In this document: positions 44,130-56,136 of the stretch, one piece after another | Numbering within the stretch: the stretch's first letter is position 1 | How the letters are laid out: each line of letters begins with the position of its first letter | Source: Isoetes taiwanensis | Lineage: Eukaryota; Streptophyta; Lycopodiopsida; Isoetales; Isoetaceae | Reading direction: 5' to 3' | Length of the DNA: 64,000 nt | Assembly (NCBI GenBank): GCA_021234155.1 | Contig: JAJEKV010000199.1 | Location: 234,832-298,831 of the forward strand | Position numbers and translations under genes: made by a program | Notes under the pieces: generated by a model | Told to the model about the DNA's origin: nothing | The model's database searches: none | The model's input: only the letters and a program-made list of their open reading frames with translations

Positions 44130-44600
44130 ATCCTTTTGATAGTGGGTTTGTGACTTTGGTGCACCAATCGGAGGATTAGATCCTCACTGTCTTGGTGTAC
44201 GGTTGGGGAGTTGTCTCCCACTATCCCGTACTTGGCAACCTCCGTTTTTCCACTTTCATTTTTATGGGGCCGGAGAAGTTGATGTCTGTTGCTTAGTGGT
44301 AGGCACCAGCCGGTGGGCTATTTCCCACTCTGTCCTGGTGTATGGCGGAGACGTCCGTCTCTCTGTCCCATAGCTTTGCCTCCCCCTATTTGCACCATCT
44401 ACTCCTGGTTCCCTTGTTTATTCGTTTCCTTTCGTCCATCCTTTGTGGTTGTTGTATCTCCAGTTAGGTTGGTGTCTGTAGCTTAGTAGAAGGCACCAGT
44501 CGGTGGGCTAATTACCCCACTCTGTCCTGGTGGATGGCGAAGACGTCTGTCTCTCTGTCCCATCACTTCGCCTCTCCCTATTTGCACCATCTTCTCCTTT
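44130..44600 (+). repeat. Tandem repeats of about 190 bp
   Basis: 44279-44400 and 44468-44592 share TGTCTGT-GCTTAGT, AGGCACCAG-CGGTGGGCTA, CCCACTCTGTCCTGGTG and ACGTC-GTCTCTCTGTCCCAT. A third, weaker copy lies at about 44130-44230. They are non-coding and sit upstream of LINE C on its strand, so they may belong to it or to the LTR element. Confidence 0.65.
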
Positions 44601-44979
44601 TCACTGTTTATTAGATTGTATCCGTACATCCGTTGCGTTCATACATATCATATATACATCTCTACTCCATACTTTCTCTTTGGAAATATTTTATCTCTTT
44701 TATAAACTTAAGAGCTAAAGAAATCTCAAAACCAGAGAGAAATAGAGGGCAAATTAGAGTGACTAACATGCCAGAAAATGTCTTTACTAAATGTCTTTAC
44801 TAAATGCAATGTCCTGAAATCAAAATATATGCTACCCCAAGCTAACAGAATTGGTCATTGTCTTGATTCAAAATGAAACAGAAAACTTATCTGGAAGCCA
44901 TTCGTCCGTGTGCAAATCTTACAAAAGCGCCTTCTTATCTTTACAGTAGCCTGTAGCCTGAGATCATCCTAGCAGAAGA

Positions 44980-46180
44980 AACTCCATTTGAAACTCCATT
45001 TGGAATACCACCATTTGGAACCTGTGATTCTTGCCGCCCTTAATTGATGCCGCGCGGGCGTTGAATTTTCTGATCTTGATATTGGTGCAGAAAGTGCAAC
45101 AGGACTTGTTGCTAACCTTTGCATGTTGGGTATTCATCCTTGGTGGTGAATATTATTGCTGAGATAATGATCTCTGAAAAGTGACTTTATGACATCTTGG
45201 TGCATCTGTATGTCCATGCTCATTCCCTTGCCTGTTGTATGTACACTCGTGATTACAAGCATGGCAATTATTCTGTAGATATTGGCTGCTTTGGTTTCTG
45301 CCATCCACATGATTCATATGATGAGCCATCTCCTCCTTTCTTCTATATCCCCCAAGAGATGCATAAACGGCCTTTAGCAAAAAAACCATACTTGTTTAGT
45401 TCGATTTACCATGGAAGCAAATGAGAACGGTCACTCTCAAGTAAACAAATCAAACCGAATTAGCATAACCCTTTTTCAAATCCATAGACATGTTCCAAAA
45501 ATGTAAGGTTGCTTGACCTCTCCTTTCTTCGGACATAATCTGCAGCTTGTTTTTCACTGTAAGATTCTAAACACTCCATTTGAAACTCCATTTGGAATAC
45601 CACCATTTGGAACCCAGATTCTTGCCGCTCTTAATTGATGCCGCCGTTCAAGGCCGTTGAATTTTCGATCTTGATATTGGTGCGAGAAAGTGCAACGGGG
45701 ACTTGTTGCTAACCTTTGCATGTTGGTGGTATTCATCCTTGGTGGTGAATATTATTCTTTGAGATAATGATCTCCGAAAAGTGACTTTATGACATCTTGG
45801 TGCATCTCAGATGTCCATGCTCATTCCCTTGCACATTGTATGTACACTCGTGATTACAAGCATGGCAATTATTCCTCAGATATTGGTCGCTTTGGTTTTA
45901 CGCCATCCACATGATTCATATGATGAGCCATCTCCTCCTTTCTTCTATATCCCCAAGAGATGCATAACCCGGCCTTTAGCAAAAACCATACTTGTTTAGT
46001 TCGATTTACCATGGAAGCAAATGAGAACCGGTCACTCTGGAAGGCGTAAACAAATCAAACGTAATTAGCATAACCCTTTTTTCAAATCCAGGCATAGACA
46101 TGTTCCAAAAATGTAAGGTTGTTGGCCTCTCCTTTCTTGGGACATAACTGCAGCCTTTGTTTTTCATCAGAAGATTCTAA
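44980..46180 (-). repeat. Tandem duplication of about 600 bp (44980-45577, 45573-46175)
   Basis: Both units begin ACTCCATTTGAAACTCCATT and run to AAGATTCTAAACACTC. The right unit overlaps the 3' end of the cyclotransferase-like frame (46082-46190), so the duplication includes the end of that gene and its 3' flank. The copies differ largely at CAG/CTG sites and by small indels. Confidence 0.85.
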
Positions 46181-46711
46181 ACACTCTGCTTTGGCAAGTG
46201 CACTAGAGTAGTGGGAAGTCTGCAAAGTATGCCTCGCATTTATACCAGAGATATCCATATTGGATTTACTTTGAATGGAAGAATTTAATCGAAAGGATTT
46301 AAGCTGGGTCTGTCTCCTTTCATATTGCCCTTTAGAAAGCCCTTCTAGCTCATCTAGCCTTGCAGTTGCCTCTTCATCGGCTACGTATACTTCCCCAAAC
46401 ACATTATACCCTTTTTCTGAAAAATCAAGAAGAAATGGTACCTGGAAAGGGCCGCAGACAAGAGGATACCTGGACTTGGTCTGTGCTGTTCCACGAAAAT
46501 ATGCGTGCTTGTTTTGTGTAGGCTCTTGCATAAGCCAGTAATTTCCAAACCCTCTTTTTAGAGTGCCGTAAACAAAGACTAACTTACAGCGGCTCCCATT
46601 TCGATTGCTTGATACTTCTTGAAGATCTTGAAGAACTCTGCTCATTTCGATCTTGCTATCGTATAATCCATGATTTTCCAAAAAGGGCTGCAGAACAGAG
46701 AAGATATTCAA
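46082..46711 (-). pseudogene. Gamma-glutamylcyclotransferase/AIG2-like gene fragment inside the LTR element
   Basis: A 209-residue open frame, antisense to the retrotransposon. CKLVFVYGTLKRGFGNYWLM (residues 42-61) carries the YGTLKRG substrate-binding loop. RYPLVCGPFQVPFLLDF, FGEVYVADEEATARLDELEG (LDELEG at 119-124, with the family's acidic catalytic residue) and GQYERR follow. Plant proteins of this group act on gamma-glutamyl amines or glutathione-derived peptides. After residue 140 the similarity ends (expected AYFA...LW segment missing), so the 3' part is lost or replaced by intronic sequence. It looks like a captured host gene; whether it is transcribed is unknown. Confidence 0.8.
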
Positions 46712-46768
46712 CTGGATGCTTTGAATTCGTTCCTTGCCCTATTCTCCCTTTTGCCATATCCAAGAATA

Positions 46769-46852
46769 GACCGATCCATTTACCCTTCCGATCCATTTAC
46801 CCTTCCGCCATACCCTTCCGATCCATTTACCCTTCCGCCATACCCTTCTGCC
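46769..46852 (+). repeat. Minisatellite upstream of the cyclotransferase fragment
   Basis: Units of GATCCATTTACCCTTCC and GCCATACCCTTCC alternate about three times over 80 bp, upstream of the fragment's ATG on its strand. Confidence 0.75.
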
Positions 46853-46879
46853 TCAGGTCGATTTGGGGATCCGCGATGC

Positions 46880-47730
46880 TAGTTATCGGGACGTCTGGTA
46901 AATGTATAAACATAACCAATAAATTAATATGTGTCCGCATGTGACTGTAATCTATGCTAAAGATAGAGAGTGTGAGTGTGGAAACATTAAAGATAATCGA
47001 AAGGAGCAAGCTATTTAAACACCTAATCAAATATAATAGAAGGAGATAAGTATGTATGTCTTACACAAACTTCTGAGGGAATAACGAGACTTAGATTACG
47101 TTATAACAAGGTTATGAATAATAAATCATGAAGACCGTCTGTCTGTACTTAATATTAAAGTACAATATATAATTGTATTAAAGGGTAACATACGAGTTCT
47201 TAAAACTGTAACAAAATAGGAAAACAAAATTTTGCTACAAAATTAGGGCTGGCTATAATAAAATGAATTACAAAGTCAAGCGGGAATATAATACACATAT
47301 ACACAGAAGTTAATATGATTAGAATAACTTTCTACTAAACAGCGCGCGATTAATAAGTCTGTATTATATTAAAAGAAGAAATAGAAGTTGCTTATATTTA
47401 CACGTGTCCATAAAATATAATCAATTACCCGTATGTATAGAAAGAATAATTTCTAAATAAGATAAACTGTGAACTCATCACCACGAATGAAACACTGAGA
47501 CTTCCACAAATCTTGACTGTTCACTTTCGACGGTCCTAAAAGATGGTCATGTCTGACCTATACCTCTACCTTTTATGTACTGCAGAGTTATAATTCTTCA
47601 CTTTGAACATGATTATGTCTGTGTGACTTATAATCTCACGTCTCTTTAAGGAGGGGAGACTTCCTTCCAATGTATGATGTGTTGCCCTACGATAGGAGTA
47701 GTCTTGATGCTGAGGACAGCATCATTTCTA
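46880..47730. other. AT-rich interior of the LTR element, no gene
   Basis: No supported reading frame. Close to the purine tract the sequence GATGCTGAGGACAGCATCATTTC forms a short inverted repeat (GATGCTG...CAGCATC). Confidence 0.5.
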
Positions 47731-47742
47731 AGGTGGGGAGAA
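47731..47742 (+). other. Polypurine tract of the non-autonomous element
   Basis: AGGTGGGGAGAA directly before TGTGAC of the 3' LTR, as in Ty3/gypsy elements. Confidence 0.85.
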
Positions 47743-48036
47743 TGTGACGTTCCACGTATTTATATGGTATATGTATAAAGATACTAACACGTCACGTAGT
47801 AGAAATACGCCACCATGGGGTATGTTAACCTAGGGGGTTGACCTAAAAGGGATTAATTTAGCTATGCTAAATTAATAAAACCTAATTAAGTGTATTTTTA
47901 TCTTAATTAACCTAATTAGCTTAATTAGTTAATTAATGACATGCCACCTGGCCCAAATCGATTGGGCAAGGCAGGGTTTCCAATTGGGGACACTCAAATT
48001 GGGGCTTTTGTGCCCCAATTCGAATTAGGAGCAAAT
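47743..48036 (+). repeat. 3' LTR, first part
   Basis: Matches 41647-41918 up to GAATTAGGAGCAA, where a 2.9-kb insertion starts. Confidence 0.9.
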
Positions 48037-50931
48037 ATGTAGCATAATAACAGGGGGTTTCTTTTGTATTTTTGTACACTTTTTAATATGGTTTTCATAT
48101 GATTTTAAGGGCGTATTCCACGAGATGTACTGATCAGTATATCTAGAGTGCACGCGGTATTCTCATGTTTTAGTTCCACATTCTTAATGGTTTTTGCTCC
48201 CCTTACCCATCTTAATGGCCAAGATTGACCCTAGGAGTTTTTAATCCAAGGGTTTACAATAGAAGCCCTTTTTGAATGCACCAGTTTTAGACGAATTTTC
48301 AAACTTAGCATGCAGATATCGAGCTCTTCTTTTCTAGGGTTATAGTATTAGACAATGATGGAATGGCTCAAATCGGCTAAGGCAAGGATGGAAGAACCCC
48401 ATTCTGATATGGGAGCAAGGAGCTATGGCGGCTAAGAAGTCTTTGAGCGAGGGGCGACTTGTAATATTTCTTAGGTGTGTTGCCTTTCCGCTTTATATCC
48501 CCGTTGTTTTGCGCCAGATCTGTCCGTAACGTCTTCGTGGGCTTGGTCCAACCACAACAATTATTACAATAATGGAATCTTTGGTTATTAGAAAGGGAGG
48601 CATACATCCAAAGATGGCCGTGAGAGAGATGATGGGGCGTGGAGCTGCATGCATGATTAAGGCCAGGGCATTGGATATGACCTTATAAGGCTAAGAAGGA
48701 TGGATTCAGATTTCGAGCAGCTTCTTTTTGTCCCGAATGGTTCAGTCTATAAGGAGGTTCAGTCATTTTTGATTGATAATGTATGACCCAAGCTTTAGCA
48801 TAGAAAGGGCAGTTTATTTCCGGTCATTCTTATTTCAGTAAAAAAAAGCAATAAACAACTCTTATGGAACTACACTGCTTTGAAACCTCACAAATAGAAG
48901 CATTTATTTTTACGCTTGGTCCGGGAAGTCTTCAAGAGAAAATTTTCCCTGTTCTGGCAAATACTTCATTTCATATAAGCCATCAGTTTGAGCATTTCGA
49001 TTTTACGGATGGTAGATACTTTTTTAAATTTAACAGCGGTACTTTCCCTTCTAACAGAATTTCCCATCATCTTAATACATGCAGGTCAAATAACTGCCTT
49101 GACTATAGAAGACGTCAACTAAAATATATCATTGTGACTCTGGGAAGGAGAGGAAGGCAGTTCACACTTGTAAACCAGGGCTTCTCAAAAGTTGTACTGA
49201 GCAATGCGCATCTCAATTTCTATGCCTAATGCGGTAGTTTGAAATGTTAATCTTTCATCATTTTGGTTTCTGCCTTTTTGCACCAGGATGCAGTAATTTG
49301 GTTTCTGCATTTTTGCAGCCAGGATGCTATGCAATTGTTCCAGAAAAGTAGTAGACAAGGTATGGCTCCAGATGATGTCATTAATATTGATGCTTGTGAT
49401 TCTAGAAAAGAGAAGATAATTCATGCTTGTTTGTAGTAAAGAAGGGCTGAGCAATGCACATCTCAATTTCTATGTCTAATGCAGTAGTTTGAAAGGTGGG
49501 TATCAGGTCTTTCTCTAGATGATGGAGAGGAATGTGAGTCGTAGGCCATATAAGTCATGGAAAAGGTTTACTACTGCAAAGAAGCTCTTAGGCCTATATT
49601 GCAAGTTGAAGGCTTAAGGTTAACTTCATCAGTATCATTGGATGCACATGCGGAAGAGGAATCCATGCTCTAATGTCTCACATGAACCGGACATGTTTGC
49701 TTAGTTATGGTAGTTCAGAGGGTGATATGCTCATAAGAAACTTTAGAGCATAAAGTGCGTGTTTTTTAAAGATGTCGAAAGATATTGCTATCTGACCATT
49801 TGAAGTCATTCTCGGTATGTCTGAAACCAGAAGATTTAGAGAGAATACTTTTCTTTAGCCATAATGAAGAAACAAAGTTCCATTGCTATCCCAGACCTGT
49901 TACTATACAATGGCTGCTTTATGCCTGACGCCCTTGAAGTTTTCTAGCAAAAGGGAGTTCTCCCATTCAAGAAGACTGCGGGGAGCAACGGCTTTGATGA
50001 AAGTGTTATAATGGAATGCCAATGCCAAATTGTAAACAACTTTTAGGTTGAACCGGGCATCTTTTGGCATATGGGACGGTACCGTGGTGATTCCGGTCCG
50101 CATCATTCCATATTTGTTGATCTTGCACGGATGTTCCAGATTATGTGCTTGCATTGATACCAACACATGTTATCATATGCACTAGCATATGCATGACAAT
50201 GTGCGCTTTACAATAGAAGGGGGTATTTTAAACTATTTTGCGGTTGATTCTCTTGAACTAGTGGTACTGGCTTTATATTGGGCGCCATGGCCCCTTTCAG
50301 TAAACCTTATGATGTTATTGTTGTTTTTGCCCATTTTATAACAATGTGTTTGTGTATATTTGGGCGGCTCTTAATGGAAATAATTTGTTTATGTTGATGT
50401 TACTGTGCTTTTTAGTAATTAATTATATTTGCTTTAGTTAGGGCCCGAAGGGCCCAAAATTTTTTTTAATATAACAATCAACACACAACTACCATTAACA
50501 TTATTAACATAAACCATTGCATTTAATATATTTAATTAAAATCCCCCTTAAACCCCCTTTGGTTTGGGTGCATATTCACACGGGGGGTTACGTAGGGCAG
50601 CGAGAGCCCCAAAAATATATTTACAATACATGTATAAAATTAACACCATTAAGTACATTCTCTCAAACCTTATAGTATTTTGCAAACTTTAATATACAGT
50701 ATACAAAAACTTGTACATGCATACCCCACAAACGAGGATCGCTATGTACAGTCCAGATCTTGGAATAAAGGGCAAATATGCCCATCCGACAGCTCTCGTT
50801 GCCCGGAGTAACCCCCCGTGTGAATATGCACCCAAACCAAAGGGGGTTTAAGGGGGATTTTAATTAAATATATTAAATGCAATGGTTTATGTTAATAATG
50901 TTAATGGTAGTTGTGTGTTGATTGTTATATT
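48037..50931 (+). mobile_element. Insertion within the 3' LTR, type unclear
   Basis: The LTR sequence breaks after GGAGCAA and resumes with TTGGAGATGG at about 50932. I see neither clear terminal repeats for the whole insert nor a longer target duplication. It contains an unrecognised plus-strand frame at 48864-49229 (121 residues), a direct repeat (49196-49240 and 49451-49495, GCATCTCAATTTCTATG) and, at its right end, the foldback element 50467-50932. Confidence 0.6.
48864..49229 (+). other. Unrecognised open frame in the LTR insertion
   Basis: 121 residues, with LGPGSLQEKIFPVLANTSFH as its most protein-like stretch. It has no domain or membrane segment I recognise. It may be a captured gene fragment or chance. 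Low confidence that it encodes a protein. Confidence 0.2.
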
Positions 50932-50932
50932 A
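50467..50932. mobile_element. Foldback/MITE element with nested termini
   Basis: Outer arms 50467-50570 and 50829-50932 are perfect inverted repeats of 104 bp (TAATATAACAATCAAC ... GGTTTGGGTG). They continue without a break into the inner termini CATATTCACACGGGGGGTTAC (50571-50591 and its inverse ending at 50828). The unpaired centre is about 200 bp. The inner termini recur at 58488. No coding capacity. Confidence 0.85.
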
Positions 50933-52191
50933 TTGGAGATGGAGGAGGAGAAGCAGCCGCCAGGCGCCCTTCAGTTAGTCGAGCTGGAGTAGCCCAAGAC
51001 CGATTTGACGGTTAGTCAGTAGGTTACCTTGATGATTTATAGCATAGCGCCTCTCTGTGATGTGTTCTTTCTCTGTTTTCTCTGTGGTTTACCTGTTAGG
51101 CTAAACCTTGATTGATATGGTGAGTATTCTTATCTCTAGTCTCTGTATGTGCTTTGGTTGATGGTTTAGTAGTTCTTTGCTTAGTTAGCACTCAGGAGAT
51201 GGGGGATTACGGGTAGAGACCTCGAGCCCATGTATTGTAGTATGCTCCTAGATAGAGCCCCAGATTATTCCCATTAGTTGCGGCAGGTGCACAAGAGACC
51301 AGGGCCATGGATGCTATGGAATTGCTAACACTGCAGAAGGGACGCAAAGGGTGAAGTGGGGTGGGGTCTTGCACGAACATAAAAGGCTCCCCGAGACTCC
51401 TACATTGGGCTAGGCCGATAGTCGGTCCACGTGAGGGGGTGGGTATGGGTCCGACACTCCCACGGGTGCGTAGGAGGTGTGACCCATATGGGGCATCCCG
51501 TACTTTGATGATAAAGTTAGGGAAGTAGGTCTGCAATGCAGATGGGGGGTCGCCGATGCGACACGTATTTCTAGCTCACCCATGGAACCATTGCAATCCG
51601 GAAGGGGACACTTCCCGACCGCCTCATCGGAATGTGGAGATGTAACTTGGAGTAGGCTCAAGGGTGGTACCTTGAGTCCCGCCTCCGGAAGGCTATAGTG
51701 ATGCCATAGCATGATTCGACTCATCTACAAAGTGTGCATGGGACGGTAGGATGGAGTGGACAACCCTAGCCATCGTTTCTATGCAAAATAACGCCGAGTT
51801 ATACCTCCGTCTGCTGATCTCTTGAGACCGAGCCGTCAGTCCATCCTCACAGGAGTCTGAGCTGGGGTAGAACCTGGGGTTTGGGATGTTTTCCTTAGCA
51901 TTAGATGTATCTTCTCTGTTATCATCAGTTGGATGGATATGCCACCCTTCGTGGTGGTTATTTATTATATGATTATGCTGTGTGCTAACCTTGTATTCAC
52001 GCTTCTGCGACATAGGAGTCCCATTGAAGGCGTGGGCCGAATGACACCTCCGTGTCCTTCACCCGGGCATCCTTCTATCGATGGCCCGAGTTAGACGGAG
52101 GGCCCTGCTCATGGTGAGCTAGTTGCCATGGGAGGGGGAAGTCCCTGTATGTATACGTCCAGAGCGCCGTATATGTTCAGGGAGCGTCACA
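50932..52191 (+). repeat. 3' LTR, second part
   Basis: Continues the LTR from GGAGATGGAGGAGG to GTCACA, parallel to 41924-43187, followed by the AAAAT target duplication. Confidence 0.9.
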
Positions 52192-54994
52192 AAAATGATG
52201 TAAATAAACAGTATATGGATAAAGATAACAACAGATCGAAAAATGCTATTCATAGCAATCTGCTATTTTGCACCCAGCACAGCCAGAATCTACGAAGGCA
52301 ATGAAATGGACAGTAAAGATCTGTTTTGCAATCTGAGCATGGATATTATCAAATACCAAGCCCTAGGGGATGTTTTCGTTATGGGTGATTTCAATGCAAG
52401 ATTGGGGAATAGGCAGTCAAATGCATTTGAAAACATTCTTGATGTGCAGCTCAATGAAACAGGAGATACAAAGATCATTCGAAGATACGATATCAAACAA
52501 AACAGGAACAAACTGTTAGAATGTTGCACAGCATGTAGAATGCCAATTGTCAATGGGCTAACTCCATAACTCAAATGGATTCACATGTGCTAATCATGCA
52601 AGGAGCAGTACATTAGACTATCTCCTTGCACAGAACCTGGACATGATTGAAGAATTTTACATTGGAGACAAGGTGCCAGAATCATATCACATGCCATTAT
52701 ATGCAAAAATCAAGGCAATAACAGAAACATACTGCCAAGAAACTGCTTTCCAGCCAAGATCAAAGATAGAATACACGAGAAGTAATATAAAAAGTTAGTA
52801 GAAAGTTTGCTCATGGATGTCAACCTGTTAGGGGATTTAGAGGCAGACTCAAAACATTTTACATGTCTTTTTTTTGATGCAGCAGTGCGAACATTTGGTC
52901 ACATGCTAAAGGAAGGCCGTGTAACTCATGGTGGGACACGGCCTCCCAAGAAGCCAGATCAAAATTGCCAAGTAATGGCATGACTAAGCCACGCGGGTAC
53001 AAAAACCTGGTAAGGAGAAAAAAGCGAGCTTATTTCAGGCAAAGACAGGTTGATCTGCGCGACCGGTTTATATCTGCACCACAGACGTTTTGGACAATGA
53101 TGCTTGACCAGCCAGATAAGCACAAGCTAAGTTTAGAATCCCTGGCCAAATTGGTCAAAGATATTTACGAAAAAGACAAAATTAAATCTATGCCCATTGT
53201 AGCCCCACAATCAGACTTGTTCTCAGAGGACGAAGTGAAAGAAGTAATGGCATACATGCACATGATTCTGAAGGCCTCTGTATAGAACTGCTGAAATGGG
53301 GTGGTAGCAAAACATTGATGGTCCTTACACGCTTGCTGAACCAATGTATCAGGGAGGGTTTGCCATTCAACTGGAAGTTAAACAGGGTACATTCCATTCA
53401 CAAGTAAGGAGATAAAAAAATTGCAAGCAATTACAGAACAATTTTGATAGGGAGCGTGTTTTCAAAAATCTTAGGCACGCTTTTAAAGAATAAACTGAGT
53501 TCTTGCGTTGAATTGCATGATAAGCGCTCAGAATTCCAGGACGGTTTTCAGAAAGGATATAACACATTGGATCATGTACTACTGCTGTGGATATTGATTG
53601 AGAAAGCAAGAGCATCGAACAGCCGTCTGTATATAGCCTTCATAGACTTCACAAAAGCATTTGATTCAGTATCTAGAAAAGAGCTTGGTGAGAGAATGGA
53701 TCGAAGTGGGGTCCCAAGTGATATTCGAGGGGCAGTTTCTTAGCTATACTTAGAGGTGCTCATAAAACTAGGGCACGACTTGCAAGACACAGTCAGAAGC
53801 ACCATAGGGGTCGCCAGGGGTGTCCACTTGCCCCTACACTTTTGGTTTGTTCATAGATGAACTCGACAAATGGTTGAGATTACAGTCCTTGCTGGGCACC
53901 ATTCTAGGTAATTTGGTAATTTCCTATATGCTGAGCATACTGCAAAGCCATCTAGATATTCTGGGATCCTTCTGTGATGCAAAAGACATGGAAGTCAATA
54001 TCACAAAGACGAAGATCATGATCTTCAGAACAAGAGACAGGCCAGCGTTCTCATATATAGGCCAAGCACTGGAGACCGTTAACAGTTATAAATATCTGGG
54101 AATCAATTTCAGTTCAAATTACAATTGGAAAGCATGTGTTCGCAGGCGGGTGACAGGGGGCAAACAAGCGCTAGACGGTGGTCTTATATGGCGTGCCAAT
54201 TTGGGGACCGAGCATCTCGGCAAGGCTGTGGAACTAACTGGAGCAGATTCAGAGGACATTCTTGAGATATGAGCAACAAAAACCAAATCCTATATGAGAT
54301 TATGCTAGTTGAATTAGATATGTTCCCGTTAGAATTGGAAGGTTTGTTCCAATCCATAAATTTTGTGAATCAGCTAGAGCAACCAATAAATAAGCTGGCA
54401 CATTTGGCATTGGCAAATTCAGATCCAAGATGGTTAGGTGACTTGAAAAGTTGGGCTGGCAAGTGGGGCATTGATGAGCAAAGGTGGCCACATGATGAGG
54501 ATGCACGCTCTTTATTGGAGAAACTTGCCATTGAGCATCAGTGGGAGAATCCTGCAGCAGGATGATCCATTACAAAGCGCATGTTAACCCAATGGATGAG
54601 CACAAGAGCCAGGAATATTCGAATGCAAACATCCCAAGATCCTTTGACTCGCTACAGAACAAGCTCATGTCGGTTAGAATTAAAAGTAGGACGTTGGTGG
54701 AAGAGACTAGTGGAAGAAAGAGTACGCAAGTTATGTGATAAGGGAAGTATAGAAGATGAGGGTCATGTGTTCACATCCTGCACAACTTACACAGACATCA
54801 GAAATAAGTTTAATATTGCAGCCGCAGACTTTTGTTCATTGTTCACGCTACTACACATGGTTGTGGGGCAATACATTAGGGCGGTAGATACGCACCGCTC
54901 TTTCATACTGAAATGTATATAACAATGTATGCATGCTCTGTGGTCTCTCAAGGCCCAAAGAGAGCTAGACAAATAAATAAATAAATAAATTTAG
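52192..54994 (+). mobile_element. Non-L1 LINE (LINE B), right part, frameshifted
   Basis: Resumes in the endonuclease at 52243 (MLFIAICYFAPSTARIYEGN, then GDVFVMGDFNARLGNRQSNA, the GDFN catalytic motif). RT follows at 52965-53800 with RTILIGSVFSKILGTLLKNK, GYNTLDHVLLLW and YIAFIDFTKAFDSVSRKELG, then FGLFIDELDKWL (53845) and LGINFSSNYNWKACV (54090). The C-terminal knuckle CDKGSIEDEGHVFTSCTTY lies at 54734-54790. The YADD catalytic box is missing: sequence jumps from about 53925 to LQSHLDILGSFCDA. A hairpin (54945-54964) and (AAAT)5 (54971-54990) end the element. Confidence 0.85.
54945..54990 (+). repeat. 3' hairpin and (AAAT)5 tail of LINE B
   Basis: CTCTC-AAGGCCCAAA-GAGAG stem-loop, then CTAGAC and five AAAT units; the L1 remnant follows directly. 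Confidence 0.75.
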
Positions 54995-54995
54995 G

Positions 54996-55900
54996 CCATG
55001 AATGAGCATCTTGAGCTTGGATGAAAACCAAATTTGGCGAGAGCCAGATCAAAAAAATCCCATTTGACAGTATCAAATGTTCTTTTGAAGTCTAGCTTGA
55101 GTAAAATACAATTCTGACCAGAGAGCTTGTTCCAATGAAACCCTCTCCGGCTACAACATAATTATCCAGGACAAATCTCTTAGGTGAAAAGGCAAATTGG
55201 TTTTTGCAAATAGTTATTTAAAGTTATTCACGAATTCTTAAGGCAATGGTTTTGGTATATAATTTATAGAAAGAATTAGTGAGGGAGATTGATACTCCAT
55301 TTTGAGAAAGCACAAGCGACATCTACATTTAATGCAAGAGAAATAAATCCTCTTGAAATGGATGGATGCAAATAATTAGCATTCCAGAAACCATGAACTA
55401 AAGAGACAATATCAAATCTAAAGATACCCCAAAATGAAGATAGAAATCACTAGGCAAACCATCTGGGCCAAGGGATTTGCCTTCGCTGAAGCTCCTAAGA
55501 ACATTATAGATCTCTACTTCACTGTGTAATGCCCCAAAAGAATCATCCATAGCCTCTACAGGAGTAGGGAAGATAGGTTCCAGAAGAGAAATGAAGTTGT
55601 CTTTATCATTAACATCCATTTGATTGGTAGGTATGTTAGAAATTAAAGCAGCATAGTTATCATGGAAGAATTTTTTGATGTCCTTATTATCTCTAATCAA
55701 GGTATCAGCTGACCGGAGAGATAGAGTTTTTTAGGATTCTATTCCTGGCAATCCTAAAGAACAATCTGGAGCTTCCAATATACATAGCCTTATTGTATTT
55801 TATTTTGCACTTAATTGCATCACATTTGGCTTCAGTATGCTCAATGTGCTTGAGATGTAGAAATAGTTCTCTTCTTTTTATAGACTATTGAATTTGATTT
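54996..55900 (-). pseudogene. L1-type LINE ORF2 remnant (RT N-terminal half)
   Basis: On the minus strand: AKCDAIKCKIKYNKAMYIGS near 55850-55780, then the frame 55700-55398 with IRDNKDIKKFFHDNYAALIS and SFSEGKSLGPDGLPSDFYL (the PGPDGLP box of L1 RT), then further frames with KLDFKRTFDTVKWDFF (about 55095-55045, the LDFEKAYD box). The sequence ends at LINE B's tail, before the YADD box. It continues the L1 type seen at 20255-22480 but is a different copy. Confidence 0.8.
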
Positions 55901-56090
55901 CAATGGTCCTTGGCCCCTTGTACAAGTTCCATACCATATCACATGGTTTACTAGATGTTTTTCATACGCCATTCTCAGGATTTCTGATACCCTTGTGTAA
56001 TCTATACAAGAGATACATGTGATCATCAGTTTGACAGTGTGCATTTGTCATAACTCACATAAATATAGCATGACTTAATAACTCAAATTT
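55890..56090 (-). repeat. Dispersed repeat / probable copia E LTR fragment
   Basis: Inverted copy of 22486-22690. On the minus strand it follows the pol stop (56137) and a purine tract GGCATGAAGGGGGAATGAAG (about 56115-56095), the place of a 3' LTR. Confidence 0.6.
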
Positions 56091-56136
56091 ACTTCATTCC
56101 CCCTTCATGCCATTTTGTATCAGACATGACTCCCAA

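Larger units (their letters stand above)
41647..52191 (+). mobile_element. Non-autonomous LTR retrotransposon (LARD-like) carrying a host gene fragment
   Basis: Two 1.5-kb LTRs start TGTGAC and end GTCACA (41647-43187; 47743-52191 including a later insertion). Flanks are AAAAT/AAAAT (41642-41646, 52192-52196). A PBS (43189-43200) and a purine tract (47731-47742) are in place. The 4.55-kb interior has no gag, protease, RT or integrase. It holds a LINE tail, tandem repeats and, antisense, a gamma-glutamylcyclotransferase-like fragment. The 3' end (AAGGTGGGGAGAATGTGAC) resembles Ty3/gypsy elements, so an autonomous gypsy partner is the likely source of its proteins. It lies inside LINE B. Confidence 0.88.

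Noticed and set aside
54971-54990. Microsatellite as an independent repeat
   Set aside because: It is better explained as the 3' tail of LINE B.
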